DNA from: Metaruminococcus_A sp050943475
GTDB lineage: Bacteria; Bacillota; Clostridia; Oscillospirales; Ruminococcaceae
Direction: 5' to 3'
Assembly (NCBI GenBank): GCA_050943475.1
Contig: JBMNPF010000012.1
Coordinates: 21,890 to 85,889, forward strand
DNA: 64,000 nt
A program made the position numbers and the translations under genes. Below, one piece after another: positions 17,590-26,803 of the stretch. Below the pieces are notes generated by a model. That model did no database searches. It saw nothing but the letters and a program-made list of their open reading frames with translations, and had not been told where the DNA came from. Each line of letters opens with the position of its first letter. Position 1 is the stretch's first letter.

Positions 17590-18606
17590 TTAATACCGCA
17601 TCGTGGTGTCTTCTGACAGGACGTCATAGAGCTTGTCGCTGTTTTCAAGCACCATGCCCGTGCCCTGGGCAACGCAGTCCAGCGGGCTTTCCGCAATGTG
17701 GACCGGCATGCCGGTGGCGCCGTGAATCATAACATCGAGGCCGCGCAGCAACGCGCCGCCGCCGGTGAGCATAATGCCGTCGTCAATAATATCTGCCGCA
17801 AGTTCCGGCGGGGTTTTCTCAAGGGTGATTTTAATGGCTTCTACTACCTTTTCCAGCGGTTCCTGAAGCGCTTCCCGCACCTCTTCCGATGTGACAGCCA
17901 GGTTTTCCGGCAGGCCGTTTAACAGGTTACGCCCCTTGACGTTCATGGTGAGCTCTTCCTCCAGCGGGCAGGCCGAACCAATTTCCAATTTGATGTTTTC
18001 TGCCGTGCGTTCACCGATGAGCAGATTGTATTTTTTCTTTAAGTAATCAATGATGGCGCGGTCAAACTCGTCGCCCGCCACGCGAACCGAACGGGAGGCG
18101 ACAATGCCGCCCAATGAAATAACCGCAACCTCCGAGGTGCCGCCGCCAATGTCTACCACCATGCTGCCACGCGGTTCTGCAACCGGAAGCCCCGCGCCGA
18201 TGGCAGCCGCCATTGGTTCCTCAATGATGGCAACTTTTTTTGCGCCCGCGCGCTCCGCAGACTCCTTGACCGCATTGCGCTCAACCGCCGTGACGCCGGA
18301 GGGAATGCAAATGATAACGCGCGGTTTGGAAAAGCTCTTGGCAAGCGCCTTTTTGATAAACTCCTGCAGCATGGCAGTCGTCACTTCAAAATCCGCAATA
18401 ACGCCGTCTTTGAGCGGACGGACTGCAACGATGGAGCCCGGCGTTCTGCCGATGACGTTTTTCGCTTCCTGCCCGACCGAACGGACGGTATTGGTACGGG
18501 TATCCACCGCGACAACCGACGGTTCACGGATGATAATCCCCTTTCCTCTCATAAAAATCAGGGTATTCGCGGTACCCAGGTCAATTCCAATATCACGTGA
18601 AAACAT
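17590..18606 (-). CDS. mreB: Rod shape-determining actin homologue MreB
   Basis: The 338-residue actin-fold ATPase has IGIDLGTANTLIF (phosphate 1), VVDIGGGTSEVAVI (phosphate 2) and GIMLTGGGALLRGLD (adenosine motif). It polymerises under the membrane and directs cell-wall elongation. It is the first gene of the mreBCD-pbp2-minD-mgsA operon and has a strong promoter immediately upstream. Confidence 0.96.
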   Translation of the reverse strand: MFSRDIGIDLGTANTLIFMRGKGIIIREPSVVAVDTRTNTVRSVGQEAKNVIGRTPGSIVAVRPLKDGVIADFEVTTAMLQEFIKKALAKSFSKPRVIICIPSGVTAVERNAVKESAERAGAKKVAIIEEPMAAAIGAGLPVAEPRGSMVVDIGGGTSEVAVISLGGIVASRSVRVAGDEFDRAIIDYLKKKYNLLIGERTAENIKLEIGSACPLEEELTMNVKGRNLLNGLPENLAVTSEEVREALQEPLEKVVEAIKITLEKTPPELAADIIDDGIMLTGGGALLRGLDVMIHGATGMPVHIAESPLDCVAQGTGMVLENSDKLYDVLSEDTTMRY

Positions 18607-18692
18607 TCCGTTTTCCCCTTTCTATGCACTTCTTTACGCGGTTTTCCGCATTGTCTTTCCATTTTTCCCCCAAAATGGGTACGAACAGTTTT

Positions 18693-18721
18693 ATTATAAC
18701 CCCGTTGTCGGGAATTCTCAA
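18693..18721 (-). promoter_or_regulatory. Sigma-A promoter of the mre operon
   Basis: On the minus strand TTGAGA (18721-18716) and TATAAT (18698-18693) are 17 bp apart. It sits about 87 bp before the mreB start. No terminator separates it from dut upstream, so some read-through from dut is likely. Confidence 0.78.
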
Positions 18722-18760
18722 TAAAAAAATCGAAAAAATTTGTTAATATTGTAGAATTTT

Positions 18761-19198
18761 CTACCGTCCGGTCGAGCCGTGTCCGCCATCTCCCCGGGTG
18801 GTTTGGTCCAGAGACTCTACCTCGCAAAGCTCCGGCAGCACCACAGGCGCTATCACCATTTGTGCAATGCGGTCAAAGGGGGCAACCTCATAAGGCGCGG
18901 TTCCTATATTGGTTAATGTGACCAGAATTTCGCCCCGGTAATCACTGTCAATGACACCAACGCAATTTGCCGGAATAATTCCCTGCTTGGTGGCAAGCCC
19001 GCTGCGGGCATATACAAACGCCGCGTACCCATTGGAGGGCAGCGCAATGGCAATTCCAGTGGAAACCCGCACCCGCTCTCCCGGCGCTATCACAGCGGGA
19101 GCGTCAAGCAGGGCATACAAATCAAAGCCCGCACTGCCTGCGGTGGCGCGGGTTGGGAGTTTGGCGCGCGGATCGGTTTTCATAATATTGAGCTGCAT
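18761..19198 (-). CDS. dut: dUTP diphosphatase
   Basis: The 145-residue trimeric dUTPase hydrolyses dUTP to dUMP, which limits uracil in DNA and feeds dTMP synthesis. Family motifs are AGFDLYA (motif 1), RSGLA (motif 2), GVIDSDYRGEI (motif 3), RIAQMVI (motif 4) and the C-terminal GDGGHGSTGR (motif 5). In motif 5 the usual Phe that stacks on uracil is His here. It is monocistronic or reads into mreB. The 283 bp upstream (19199-19481) hold no gene I can support. Confidence 0.92.
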   Translation of the reverse strand: MQLNIMKTDPRAKLPTRATAGSAGFDLYALLDAPAVIAPGERVRVSTGIAIALPSNGYAAFVYARSGLATKQGIIPANCVGVIDSDYRGEILVTLTNIGTAPYEVAPFDRIAQMVIAPVVLPELCEVESLDQTTRGDGGHGSTGR

Positions 19199-19481
19199 AG
19201 GTCCTCCTGACTGATGAAAAGGGTGAAATGCCGCCGCAGGAACGCGCGGCTATACACCGTGTAAACAGATGTCAATTCTTTTGGTTTTCCCATCTTTGCC
19301 GACCAAACGACGCACCGGCTGCACTGCATTGGTATGCCGCGTAGAGCAAGCGTCTCTCCGGTCTGCAAAACCGGGGACAAACGCCTCCCGCCATAGCATA
19401 GAAAGAGCAGGTACACAACCGAGCGGCCCAGCGGAGAAAAGGAATTTTCATCGTTTCATCCGCACACAGCGGACTGGTTGT

Positions 19482-21536
19482 CTACTCAATGCCGCGGAAG
19501 TAAAGGCCGCGGGTAAAGCTGCCGCGGGGTGGATTGCCGTCTTGGTAATCCGCAAGGATGCGTGCGCATTCCTCCGGGGACTCCCCGGTAAAATAGAGCA
19601 CGCCAAAGTCGGCACGGGCCAGCAGCTCCGGCTTATCCGAAAGGTTGAGCGGCAGATGGTTGAACAATTCCGCAACCTCCCCGTCGCAGCGGACCGGGAA
19701 CCGGTTTCCGAGCCGGTCGGTCAGGGTGCGATCTCTGCCGCAGCCTTTGCAGCCGCGCTGCGCTTTGACCGGGCAGTTGCGGAACACCATGAGCGGCAGG
19801 CTGCCATAAAGCACCAACCCCGCCGGAACAGGCGAACGCAGACGCTCAAACTGGGCGAGCTTGCTTTCAAACGACACGGTCAAATCCACCGCGCCGCTGG
19901 CTGCAAGTTCCTCCGCGGCCGCAGAATTGGTGATGTTCAGCGAAAAGCCGCCGTGTATTTCAAATCCCTCTTGCTTTGCCAACAACAGATGCCCAATGTT
20001 CTGGGCGCAGACCCGCTGAAAACCAGCGGCTTTGAGCGCGGCAAGCTGCGAAATAAGAGTTTCTTCGGAAAAACGAACCCGCGGCAGTTCAACGATCAGC
20101 TGTTCGCGGTAAGGCGTAAGCTCTTTGAAATGGGCGCAGACCTCGGAAAGCGGGAGGTAAAAATCCATTTTCTCCAGCGGGAAGCCCGCCATTTGCCGGA
20201 TCGAACAGAACCGCGGGCGCAGCTTTCCCCCGCCGCCGGGATGACGGCCGGAAAAAACAGGCAGCTCCCCGGAAAACCGTTTGGGGGTTGCCGCACCCCG
20301 CAAGGCGTCCAGCGCCTCAACTGCGTCGCGGCGCAGGCCGTTGACCGCCGAAGCCGGGATCATAAGGCCGCCGTCCGATGCAAAATCAAGCGAGGCCAGA
20401 AAATACGGCGTCCCGCCGAGCTTTGCAAGCAAAGCCCGGGCGCGTTCTTCCTCAAGGGGCCGGGTGCGGGCGGCTTCCGGCGCTGGGCCGGTAGCCGTTG
20501 CGGTATGCCCCTCCGGATCCGTCGCTTTCAGCGCCGCCGGCTCCCCGGCACGGAGGGTGAGCTCCATTTGGAGCGGCACCCGCGCAAGAACAGTGCGGTT
20601 TTCCGCCGCAAGCCGCCCCAGCACTCCCCGCGCGGCAGTGACGTCCTCTTTGGTGCGGACGCCAAACATCTCCCGGCCGCGTTTGTTTTCCAGATAGCCA
20701 TTGGTAAAGCCGCCGCGCGAAAAGACCGAACGGAGCGTTTCCACATCCGGCGCGCCGCCATGCAGCTTTTCATAGACGGCGCGAACCGCCGCGCCAACGT
20801 ATTCCGGGCGTTTCATCCGCCCCTCAATTTTAAAGGAGGCAACGCCGCAGTCCGCAAGGGCATGCAGTGTCTCCAACGCGCAGAGATCCTTGAGGGATAA
20901 GTCCGCCGAACCGGAACCGTTTACCGAAAACGGCAGACGGCAGGGCTGGGCGCATCCACCGCGGTTGGCACTGCGCGAACCAATCATAGCGCTTAACGTA
21001 CACTGTCCGGACACACACATACAGAGCGCCCCGTGGACGAATACCTCCAGCTCAATGGGAGATCCCTCCGCGATTGCGCGAATTTCCTCCAGTGAAAGCT
21101 CCCGGGCGAGCACAGCCCGTTTAAACCCCATCCGATGCGCCTGCAGCACGCCGGAAAGCGAGGTAACGCTCATTTGGGTGGAAGCGTGCAGCGGAATCTC
21201 CGGCGCCCATTCCCGGAGCAGCCGGGCCACGCCGAAATCCTGCACGATGAACGCATCCACCCCTGCCGCGCAGGCGGTCTGGATGCAGTCCCGCAGAGCG
21301 GGCAGTTCCGCGTCAAAAACAACGGTATTGACCGCCTGATAAACCTTTGCCCCGTGGATATGGCAGAGCGAAACCGCGCGGGCGAGCTCGTCCGCATCAA
21401 AATTCGCGGCGGAAGCGCGGGCAGAAAAGCTCTTCTGCCCCAGGTAAACTGCATCCGCACCGCTGTTTACAGCAGCGACGACCGCTTCAAAGCTGCCGGC
21501 GGGAGCCAGGATTTCCGGAGCGCTATTTTTCAACAT
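19482..21536 (-). CDS. U32 family peptidase/collagenase-like protein with DUF3656 region
   Basis: The 684-residue protein has the U32 N-terminal TIM-barrel-like part (EILAPAGSFEAVVAAVNSGADAVYLG) and the U32 signature ELEVFVHGALCMCVSGQC with a Cys cluster (through GGCAQPC, about residues 168-200) that may bind an Fe-S cluster. A DUF3656-type insert (about residues 300-470) and a second barrel with CXXC-type Cys (CPVKAQRGCKGCGRD) follow. U32 proteins include RlhA, TrhP and UbiU/V, which hydroxylate RNA or ubiquinone, so peptidase activity is not certain. Its start overlaps zapA by 14 bp. Confidence 0.85.
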   Translation of the reverse strand: MLKNSAPEILAPAGSFEAVVAAVNSGADAVYLGQKSFSARASAANFDADELARAVSLCHIHGAKVYQAVNTVVFDAELPALRDCIQTACAAGVDAFIVQDFGVARLLREWAPEIPLHASTQMSVTSLSGVLQAHRMGFKRAVLARELSLEEIRAIAEGSPIELEVFVHGALCMCVSGQCTLSAMIGSRSANRGGCAQPCRLPFSVNGSGSADLSLKDLCALETLHALADCGVASFKIEGRMKRPEYVGAAVRAVYEKLHGGAPDVETLRSVFSRGGFTNGYLENKRGREMFGVRTKEDVTAARGVLGRLAAENRTVLARVPLQMELTLRAGEPAALKATDPEGHTATATGPAPEAARTRPLEEERARALLAKLGGTPYFLASLDFASDGGLMIPASAVNGLRRDAVEALDALRGAATPKRFSGELPVFSGRHPGGGGKLRPRFCSIRQMAGFPLEKMDFYLPLSEVCAHFKELTPYREQLIVELPRVRFSEETLISQLAALKAAGFQRVCAQNIGHLLLAKQEGFEIHGGFSLNITNSAAAEELAASGAVDLTVSFESKLAQFERLRSPVPAGLVLYGSLPLMVFRNCPVKAQRGCKGCGRDRTLTDRLGNRFPVRCDGEVAELFNHLPLNLSDKPELLARADFGVLYFTGESPEECARILADYQDGNPPRGSFTRGLYFRGIE

Positions 21537-21912
21537 CGCCGTCTATCCCCAGCCGGAGCTGCTTGAGGCCAAGTTCGGTCTGGAGCGTTTCAATTTCCCG
21601 CTTGCGCTCCTCCAGTTCACGGCGCAGGGCATCCGCTTCGGCGCGGGCTTTGCCGGCCTCTTCCACATAGTTGCGGATTTCCCCGCGGATGTTGTCCATA
21701 TTCGAGCTGGTTTTGTAGCTGTCGTCCATCAGCGACAGGCCGACCAGAATGGCCGCCGAAGAGAGAGAAAGGGTGTCGTTGCCCTCCATCATTTCGGCAA
21801 TGCGGCGGTCGAGCCGGGCGGCAAGCTGCTTGACGTAGGACGGGGCCTCGTCGGTCTGGAGCGTATATTCTTTTCCGCAAATTGTAATGGTAACCCTGTT
21901 TGCGTTTAACAT
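21523..21912 (-). CDS. zapA: Cell division protein ZapA
   Basis: The 129-residue protein begins with the compact ZapA head NANRVTITICGKEYTLQTDE and continues into a long C-terminal coiled coil (about residues 70-115, EEAGKARAEADALRRELEERK). ZapA bundles FtsZ protofilaments at midcell. The ATG at 21912 follows CAGGTG at 6 nt; the longer frame starts with a GTG inside that site. It overlaps the downstream U32 gene, as commonly seen in Firmicutes. Confidence 0.85.
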   Translation of the reverse strand: MLNANRVTITICGKEYTLQTDEAPSYVKQLAARLDRRIAEMMEGNDTLSLSSAAILVGLSLMDDSYKTSSNMDNIRGEIRNYVEEAGKARAEADALRRELEERKREIETLQTELGLKQLRLGIDGDVEK

Positions 21913-21996
21913 TGCTTTCACCTGCTTTTTCCAAATCTTAGTTTCATTATACCCGATCCGCCTGCAGAAGAAAAGAGAAAGATGCAGGCAAAGGCT

Positions 21997-22536
21997 TTAC
22001 AGCAGCCCTTCCATGAAGGCAGCGCGCAGTACGGCAATCTGGGTCTTGGCGTCCGGCAAAGCGCCCTCCGCCGCCATTGCCGCCAGCTCCCGCAGCGGGA
22101 TTTTCTCTACGTCGAGGAATTCGCCTTCGTCGAGCTTCTGCTGTTCAAAGTTCAGCCCGGTTGCAAGGTAGATGTAGATATTCTCGGCGCAGTAAGCGGG
22201 CGTGGGGTAAATCCGGCCGAGGTCGGTGTACCGCTCTGCACGGGCGCCAATTTCCTCCATGAGCTCCCGGCGGCCGCACTCCAGCGGATCCTCGCCGTAT
22301 TCCAGCTTGCCAGCCGGGATTTCCAGCACAATGTCCTGCACACCGGAGCGGTACTGGCGCACCATATAGGCGTTGCCGTCGACGTCCAGCGGCAGAATGC
22401 CGACCCCGCCGGGATGCTCCACTACGTCCCGCAGGGCCTCCCGGCCATCCGGCAGGGCGACGGTGTCCTGCCGCAGATTGATAATTCTCCCCTCATATTT
22501 CACTTCGGAACGGAGGGTGGTTTCGGTTAAATTCAT
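21997..22536 (-). CDS. NUDIX hydrolase, ADP-ribose pyrophosphatase-like
   Basis: The 179-residue protein contains a full NUDIX box, G-x5-E-x7-REL-x-EE-x-GA (about residues 75-97, starting GKLEYGEDPLE). The preceding IPAG and the overall length match ADP-ribose pyrophosphatases (NudF type), which cleave ADP-ribose to AMP and ribose 5-phosphate. It lies 84 bp upstream of zapA on the same strand. The exact substrate is inferred from family resemblance. Confidence 0.87.
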   Translation of the reverse strand: MNLTETTLRSEVKYEGRIINLRQDTVALPDGREALRDVVEHPGGVGILPLDVDGNAYMVRQYRSGVQDIVLEIPAGKLEYGEDPLECGRRELMEEIGARAERYTDLGRIYPTPAYCAENIYIYLATGLNFEQQKLDEGEFLDVEKIPLRELAAMAAEGALPDAKTQIAVLRAAFMEGLL

Positions 22537-22603
22537 AGCTGCTCACCTTTCTTTGCATGCGGACGTCTTTTTGGATCCGGTTACGGCGCATAGACGCCCA
22601 ATT

Positions 22604-23251
22604 TCACCCCTGAAGGGACGAATGACTGTAGATATAAAACTCCTCCTGGCTCGGCTGTACCCGTTTCTCCATCGGCTTAAACTGCCGGTCGAACTGCTCG
22701 GCCGCGGATTCGTCAAACTGCATGGCGGGGCTGTCGCGGTAAATCCATTTCCGCCCGTCCAGAACGCCGGGCGCCAGCTCTTTCACCAGCATCGCCGTTG
22801 GAAAGCTCCCGTTTTCCAGGCAGACGTTGTATTTTTTGCAGCTTTTGAAGCCACGTCCTACATAGTTGCCCGGGTTGCCGAAAATGACGACAACATCGTA
22901 CCCCAGCGCGGCAGCCTTCCGGAACGATGCTTCAATCAGCGCCTTGCCGCAACCCTGCCTCTGATATTCCGGCAGAACACTAATCGGCCCAAAGGTCAGA
23001 ATCGGCTTTTCCGTCCCGGCCTCGTCGGTCAGGCTCGCTTTGGTATACATGATATTTCCAATAATACTGCCTTCCAATTCAGCAACCAAATCCAGTTCCG
23101 GGATAAAATCTGCATGATCCCGCAGGATATGCGCCAGATAGTGCTCGCTGCACCCCGGGACGTAAAGGTTCCAGAACGCCCTGCGGGTCAGCTCCTCTAC
23201 CCGCTGGTAATCCTCTTTGGTTTCCCTCCGGATTTGAAACATATTCTCCAC
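22604..23251 (-). CDS. GNAT family N-acetyltransferase
   Basis: The 215-residue protein has the acetyl-CoA loop VLPEYQRQGCGKALIEASF (about residues 97-115) and the GNPGNYVGRGFKSCKKYN segment, typical of the YhbS-like GNAT branch. A GTG at 23251, 8 nt after GAGG, is the likely start; the ATG three codons in is an alternative. It is upstream of the NUDIX gene with a 67-bp gap. Confidence 0.8.
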   Translation of the reverse strand: MENMFQIRRETKEDYQRVEELTRRAFWNLYVPGCSEHYLAHILRDHADFIPELDLVAELEGSIIGNIMYTKASLTDEAGTEKPILTFGPISVLPEYQRQGCGKALIEASFRKAAALGYDVVVIFGNPGNYVGRGFKSCKKYNVCLENGSFPTAMLVKELAPGVLDGRKWIYRDSPAMQFDESAAEQFDRQFKPMEKRVQPSQEEFYIYSHSSLQG

Positions 23252-23672
23252 TGCTATAACCTCAATTCTGTACGCCGGCTGTACCCATTTCGGCTTTTTC
23301 TTGCTTTACGGATGTGGTAAACCGCACAGACGGCATACCATTGTAGACCTGTTTTACCAAAACGCCAGCAGAGCAATCGGCTGAACCACAGCCAAACAGC
23401 TTTTCTGGCGTCTGCACCCACCCGCTACAACCTCTGCTTTACGTTGGCTGCTCAGCCACGCACGCCAAAGTCCAACCAGCATCCGGCGGTCACCGCCACC
23501 CCAGAGGCAGGGACGCCATGCCCGGGCATTAAAGCTGTCCGCGTTCTCCTTGGGCCAGGAATCCCACATCCAGCGCCTTTTCTCTATTATCACATAAAAG
23601 GCGGCGCGGTTCAATATAATATTGTTGCAATCCCTGCACATGAAAGGGAAAAATACGGTTCGGAGGAAGCAC
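23252..23672. other. Intergenic stretch without a recognisable gene
   Basis: The 420 bp between the divergent GNAT and M14-like genes hold only short overlapping frames of poor composition. A GGAGGAA at 23662-23668 belongs to the downstream gene. Confidence 0.5.
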
Positions 23673-24557
23673 ATGTTTGACACATTATTTTCCGGCGATT
23701 CCTGCGCCGACGCACTCGCCGGGTTGCTGCTGGAACGGCGGCGCGCCTGCCCCGCCTTGCGGGCAATCCCGGTGGGAAAAAGCAGCTGCGGCCGAAAAAT
23801 CCAGGCGGTGGCCATTGGCAATTTGAAGCATCCGGTGCTGTTTGCAGGCGGGCTTTCAGCGGACGACCGCATCAGTGTCCTCCTGCTGCTGCGGTTTTTG
23901 TGGGATATTACCGACGGGGAGGACCAGAGCGGCATCAAAGCCTCCAGCAACCTGCCAAAATTCTTTCACCACGGCGGGATTATCCTGCTGCCAATGGCCA
24001 ATCCGGACGGATTTGAAATTGCGGCGCACGGGGTGGAAACAGCTGGTTACCTGCGGCGGCTGGCGGGGAATATCCGGCTGCGTTCCCGGGAACCGTGGCG
24101 CGCTTCGGCAACCGGCGTTGACCTCACCCGTAATTTTGACGCTGGTTTTGACCTCGAGGCGGCGCAAAAGGAACGCCCCTCGCCCACCGGTTGCGCCGGA
24201 AGCCGGCCGGAAAGCGAGGCAGAAACCAAAGCGCTGGCCCGGCTCTGCGCGGCCTTCCACCTCAAACGGGTGGTGGAATTCCGTTCGCCGGGCGAAGATG
24301 TAGCGGCCGCCATTGGGAAAAACGCCCCCTCCTCTGCCGGAATCAGCAGCGAGCTGATTGCAAATTCCTGCGGCTACCGTCTGCTGGAGCCGGAGCAGAG
24401 CCGGGAACCCGGCAGTCTGAAGGACTGGTTCAGCCAAAAAAGCGGATTGGAGGGGTATACAATAAAAGCCGGGCGGAGCAGCCCCGTCCCCGAAGAGGAT
24501 TTGGAGCCGCTGTACGCCCGGCTGGTACAGACCATGCTGCTGTGCATGATCCTGTGA
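23673..24557 (+). CDS. Degenerate M14 zinc-carboxypeptidase family protein (predicted inactive)
   Basis: The 294-residue protein keeps fold landmarks of M14 peptidases: ANPDGF (Asn110-Gly113) and GVDLTRNFD (149-156). The zinc-binding motif HxxE is replaced by Ser62 and Asp65 in GGLSADDRIS. The third zinc ligand His is replaced by Arg204 in EFRSPG, and the catalytic Glu by Lys265 in YTIKAG. Normal relatives cleave peptidoglycan stem peptides or C-terminal residues; this one should bind at most. There is no signal peptide. The ATG at 23673 follows GGAGGAA by 4 nt. It is convergent with, and nearly abuts, the FAD oxidoreductase gene. Confidence 0.75.
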   Translation: MFDTLFSGDSCADALAGLLLERRRACPALRAIPVGKSSCGRKIQAVAIGNLKHPVLFAGGLSADDRISVLLLLRFLWDITDGEDQSGIKASSNLPKFFHHGGIILLPMANPDGFEIAAHGVETAGYLRRLAGNIRLRSREPWRASATGVDLTRNFDAGFDLEAAQKERPSPTGCAGSRPESEAETKALARLCAAFHLKRVVEFRSPGEDVAAAIGKNAPSSAGISSELIANSCGYRLLEPEQSREPGSLKDWFSQKSGLEGYTIKAGRSSPVPEEDLEPLYARLVQTMLLCMIL

Positions 24558-24559
24558 GG

Positions 24560-25819
24560 TTATGCGCCGAAGATAGCCCGCCTTGCCAGACTGCGGCGCT
24601 TCGGCGAAAATAATTTGAGTTCATAAGGTTCGTTGTGGTAAAGCCGCATGAGCAAATCCGCGGCAATTTCGGCGGTAAGGGCATTTTCCGGGCCGCTTTC
24701 CATACAAAAGTAGACGTTCTGGTAATCCTCATGTTCGCCGATGACCGGAAGCATATCGGCGGTATAGCCGTAGGTGCCGGAAAAACAGTGGCATGGGACA
24801 ATTCCGCCGATGCCGCAGAACATTTCATCCAGCGTTTTCATGAGCTTTTCATACCGCAGCTCGGTGAGGCGCGCGGGGCCGGAGAGCTTTGCAAAACGGC
24901 GGTCAACGCCGGAAAACAGGCTGTCTGACCCGCTGATGATCAGACGGTCGTCCGGCGTTGTGCGGATGTGGAACCCGCTGCCCGCATCGTTACGCAGGAT
25001 GGTACGCCCATCGTACCCCGGAAACGAATCCACCGGCTCGGTGACGACGGTAAAGACCGCCTTCTTCCCCGAAAGCAGCTTCAGGTAATCGTTTTGAGAC
25101 ATACCGGTGGCGAGCACCAGCTTGTCCGCACGGATGGTTTGGTGGGTATTGGTCTGCACCGTTACCCGGCCGCCGGAGAGATCGATGGCGGTGGCCTCGC
25201 TCATCTCATAACAGCGCAGGCCGAATTCCTTGGACGCTTTTTGAACCAGCGCCTGGGTGAACCGGTACGGGTCCATCTCAGCGGCAAGCCCTTTGGAGAG
25301 GATCCCATCCTCCAGTGGGAAGGAGTAGCGGTCCCGGGCAGCCGCGCGGTCCAGGTATTCCACATCAAACCCATTGTGCCGCCGGATGAGGTATTCGGTG
25401 TGGAAAAAATCCCCGTGGTCGCCATCCGGCGTGTAGCTCAGAGCGTCGCGGCGGGCGAAGCCTACGTCGGCGTCCAGACTGTCACAGAGCGCCTCAATGC
25501 TGTCCAAAGCGTCACAGTAACGGTTCAGGCAGTCCACCGCGGCCTGCTTGCCAATGCTTTTGCCAAGCTGTACCAATGAGAGATTGTTGTCATATTCCAT
25601 AATACCGGTACCGTAAGCCGTGGCGCCGTATCCAACGGGCGTGCGGGTGAGCAGGCAGACGTCTGCCCCATCCGCGGCAAAGTGATAAGCCAGCACCGCG
25701 CCGGTAAGGCCGCCGCCCAGCACCAGCACCTCACAGCGTTCATTTTGTGCAAGCCACGGGTATTGGCAAAGCGGCTTGGCTTCATCGGTCCAAAATGGGG
25801 TGCTTGTGAACTTCCTCAT
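24560..25819 (-). CDS. FAD-dependent oxidoreductase (DAO family)
   Basis: The 419-residue protein has an N-terminal FAD-binding Rossmann motif VLVLGGGLTGAVLAYHFAADG (VLVLGGGLTG, about residues 31-40), a substrate domain and a C-terminal dinucleotide-fold return ending TYGYTADMLPVIGEHEDYQNV. This is the glycine/D-amino-acid oxidase (DAO) pattern of flavoproteins that oxidise secondary or tertiary amines. The ATG at 25819 is preceded by GAGGAGG at 7 nt. No partner gene indicates the substrate. Confidence 0.85.
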   Translation of the reverse strand: MRKFTSTPFWTDEAKPLCQYPWLAQNERCEVLVLGGGLTGAVLAYHFAADGADVCLLTRTPVGYGATAYGTGIMEYDNNLSLVQLGKSIGKQAAVDCLNRYCDALDSIEALCDSLDADVGFARRDALSYTPDGDHGDFFHTEYLIRRHNGFDVEYLDRAAARDRYSFPLEDGILSKGLAAEMDPYRFTQALVQKASKEFGLRCYEMSEATAIDLSGGRVTVQTNTHQTIRADKLVLATGMSQNDYLKLLSGKKAVFTVVTEPVDSFPGYDGRTILRNDAGSGFHIRTTPDDRLIISGSDSLFSGVDRRFAKLSGPARLTELRYEKLMKTLDEMFCGIGGIVPCHCFSGTYGYTADMLPVIGEHEDYQNVYFCMESGPENALTAEIAADLLMRLYHNEPYELKLFSPKRRSLARRAIFGA

Positions 25820-26195
25820 GGTGTTACCTCCTCGGTTTTGCAGACTTCCTGCGGTCGGCGGCCCGTATTCGGACAACCTTTTACCTCAGTATATGCAAAA
25901 ACCGGACAGGTTATACCGTTTGCCGCAAAACAGGATTTAAGCGGCACCGCTTGCTTTTCGTGCGCGATTTAGCTGCCCCATGTGCTGTCACCCGATCAGG
26001 ATCCGAATTTTTTATGACTATAACCCTTTTTTAACTCCCTTTCCGGAATGTGATACCCGTTCAAGGACGCCAACCGCCGGATATTGAAAAACCGGCGGCC
26101 GTACCCGCGTTTCCCAAAGAATTACGCCACCCCGCGGTCTGTCGCTGGAAATTCCGAGCGGACGTTTTGCACGCCTCCGTCGGACGATTGCAAAC
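25820..26195. other. Intergenic stretch without a recognisable gene
   Basis: About 375 bp between the oxidoreductase and the terminator of the small membrane-protein pair. Short frames only, no convincing promoter. Confidence 0.5.
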
Positions 26196-26231
26196 AACCT
26201 CCGCCCCTTTTGAAAAAGAGGTGGAGGTTTA
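26196..26231 (-). terminator. Terminator after the 59-residue membrane protein
   Basis: On the minus strand AACCTCCACCTC pairs imperfectly with GGGGCGGAGGTT around a T/A-rich loop, and GTTTG follows. It overlaps the stop codon of the upstream small gene. Confidence 0.7.
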
Positions 26232-26408
26232 ATAAAAGTTGCGCATGACGCCGTAAAGCAGGAACAACACAAAAGCGGCTGCCGCCGTGCCGTAAAAAGC
26301 AAAGCGCGCGCGGCGGGCAGACGGTTTCATCCGCACGATAAAGGCCCAGACAAAGCAGCCAAACGCTGCGAATACAGCCACAATGGAGAGGATGGCAAAC
26401 GGATTCAT
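26229..26408 (-). CDS. Small two-helix membrane protein, 59 residues
   Basis: The protein reads MNPFAILSIVAVF..., with one hydrophobic helix at about residues 4-22, a basic linker RMKPSARRAR, and a second helix at about 35-53, ending MRNFY. Its ATG overlaps the TGA of the DUF2752 gene (ATGA), so translation is coupled. No family is recognised; a membrane accessory to the DUF2752 protein is plausible from the coupling alone. Confidence 0.7.
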   Translation of the reverse strand: MNPFAILSIVAVFAAFGCFVWAFIVRMKPSARRARFAFYGTAAAAFVLFLLYGVMRNFY

Positions 26409-26803
26409 CGGCTCGCCTCCCCTTTACAGGGCGTAAGGGGGGCGAGCGGCCCCGCAAACACCACAAAGATGTATTCAAACAGGCTGAGGCAACGCCGCCT
26501 GGTCACCAGCCGGAACAGCAGCACCGCAAGATCGGAAAGAAGCAAAAAGCCAAATATGGGGAGGACGGCGAACGCCACCACCGGATTATAGGCGGCCGCG
26601 GCGGAAAAGTTGCCATGCAGGACGCTTACCACCGCGCGGGTTGCGCCGCAGGTCGCACATTCTTTGCCAAAATTCTGCACCCAAAAGCAGGGCAGTAAAT
26701 TTTCCCGGATGATCTGGTCGCCAAACAAAAGCAACAGGGCAATGCCCGCCCAAACAGCAAGGCGGACCGCCATGGCAATGTATAAAAACTTTTTGGGCGG
26801 CAT
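26405..26803 (-). CDS. DUF2752 membrane protein
   Basis: The 132-residue protein contains the DUF2752 hallmark ECATCGATRAVVSVLHGNF...AAYNP (a CxxCGxTR motif between hydrophobic helices, about residues 48-75) and roughly three membrane segments. Function is unknown for the family. The ATG at 26803 follows GAGGAG with 7 nt spacing; the longer frame starts within this ribosome site. It is coupled to the 59-residue membrane protein downstream. Confidence 0.85.
   Translation of the reverse strand: MPPKKFLYIAMAVRLAVWAGIALLLLFGDQIIRENLLPCFWVQNFGKECATCGATRAVVSVLHGNFSAAAAYNPVVAFAVLPIFGFLLLSDLAVLLFRLVTRRRCLSLFEYIFVVFAGPLAPLTPCKGEASR

Noticed and set aside
19199..19481. Possible tRNA-Cys-like string (CTGCAAA in a loop context) near 19360
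   Set aside because: No cloverleaf with matching acceptor and T arms can be drawn; the TTCGA loop is absent.
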